Shown piece after piece: positions 63,929 to 64,000 of a DNA stretch of 64,000 nucleotides. This stretch comes from Sphingobacterium sp. lm-10 (GTDB taxonomy: Bacteria > Bacteroidota > Bacteroidia > Sphingobacteriales > Sphingobacteriaceae), in assembly GCF_023554555.1 (NCBI RefSeq), contig NZ_JAMJWC010000001.1, forward strand, positions 124,001 through 188,000, in the 5' to 3' direction. Within the stretch, counting starts at the first letter, position 1. Every line of letters begins with the position of its first letter. A program made the translations under genes and the position numbers. Below the pieces are notes generated by a model that saw only the letters and a list, made by a program, of their open reading frames with translations, was not told where the DNA came from and made no database searches.

Positions 63929-64000
63929 ATGAGTCGCAGAACTTACTTAGACGGGGCCGGTCTGGCCAAATACATAAAAAATATGCTATTAGCATTTGGC
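63929..64000 (+). CDS. partial gene divergent from the MocR regulator
   Basis: An open frame from the ATG at 63929 runs off the right edge after 24 codons (MSRRTYLDGAGLAKYIKNML at its start). It has no signal peptide. No family can be named from so little; a target of the divergent regulator is expected, often a PLP-biosynthesis or amine-handling gene or a transporter. Confidence 0.5.
   Translation, partial: MSRRTYLDGAGLAKYIKNMLLAFG

Overview
The window looks like a chromosomal segment of a Bacteroidota bacterium, most likely a member of the Sphingobacteriaceae (Sphingobacterium or Pedobacter type). The signs are SusC/SusD pairs, lipoprotein boxes, a DnaE fused to an N-terminal proofreading exonuclease, a long NusB, several copies of the Bacteroidota -7 promoter box TAnnTTTG, and few Shine-Dalgarno sequences. 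Genes are densely packed on both strands. No rRNA, CRISPR array, prophage or intact insertion sequence is visible. Family names are recognised by eye from the sequence; no database search was run.

Layout. 1-9.4 kb is housekeeping: a partial M1 peptidase, a secreted aspartyl protease, PolX, a type II NADH dehydrogenase, SufS-SufE, a Dabb lipoprotein, glutamate racemase and a flavodoxin-reductase-like protein. 9.4-19.8 kb holds a tricorn-like protease and a divergent locus: a diheme peroxidase on one side and a TonB receptor, a DUF4876 lipoprotein and a DUF6850 barrel on the other, with a Fur-like palindrome between them. 19.8-25.6 kb has NhaA, an ABC-F ATPase, a methyltransferase, tryptophan 2,3-dioxygenase and an SGNH hydrolase. 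25.6-27 kb is a hipBA module with conspicuous operator repeats and an internally deleted HipA.

27.1-38.6 kb is a polysaccharide-utilisation locus. GH43 and a DUF4965 glutaminase-like protein converge on a four-gene SusC-SusD-surface lipoprotein operon, with a strong shared terminator between them. 39.2-41.5 kb has NUDIX and DUF1398 genes, then a hicAB pair whose hicA carries a frameshift. The hicAB pair is bracketed by two near-identical copies of a tRNA terminator hairpin, followed by tRNA-Leu and tRNA-Gly genes. 41.6-49.4 kb holds a GH144-like glycosidase, an OmpA lipoprotein, DnaE and thioredoxin.

49.4-52.1 kb is a gene-poor, decayed stretch. It has interspersed repeats, a small membrane protein, a candidate two-gene small module, a P-loop ATPase relic and tRNA-Ala. 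52.1-61.0 kb is housekeeping: an ABC exporter, a leucine-dehydrogenase family protein, NusB, a DUF1573 lipoprotein, YajC, a YbbR-like protein, CoaE, a metallo-beta-lactamase-fold exonuclease and a cysteine desulfurase. The right end has a 48-residue protein, an MFS transporter and a MocR-type regulator with a divergent partial gene.

No wholly new system can be claimed. The strongest anomalies are (1) a HipA with its kinase core deleted behind an intact operator, (2) a frameshifted hicA inside a tRNA-terminator-flanked island, (3) a PolX whose polymerase site seems dead while its PHP site is intact, (4) a leucine-dehydrogenase homologue lacking the catalytic lysine, (5) the receptor/peroxidase locus of unknown substrate, and (6) an uncharacterised two-gene small module near 51 kb.
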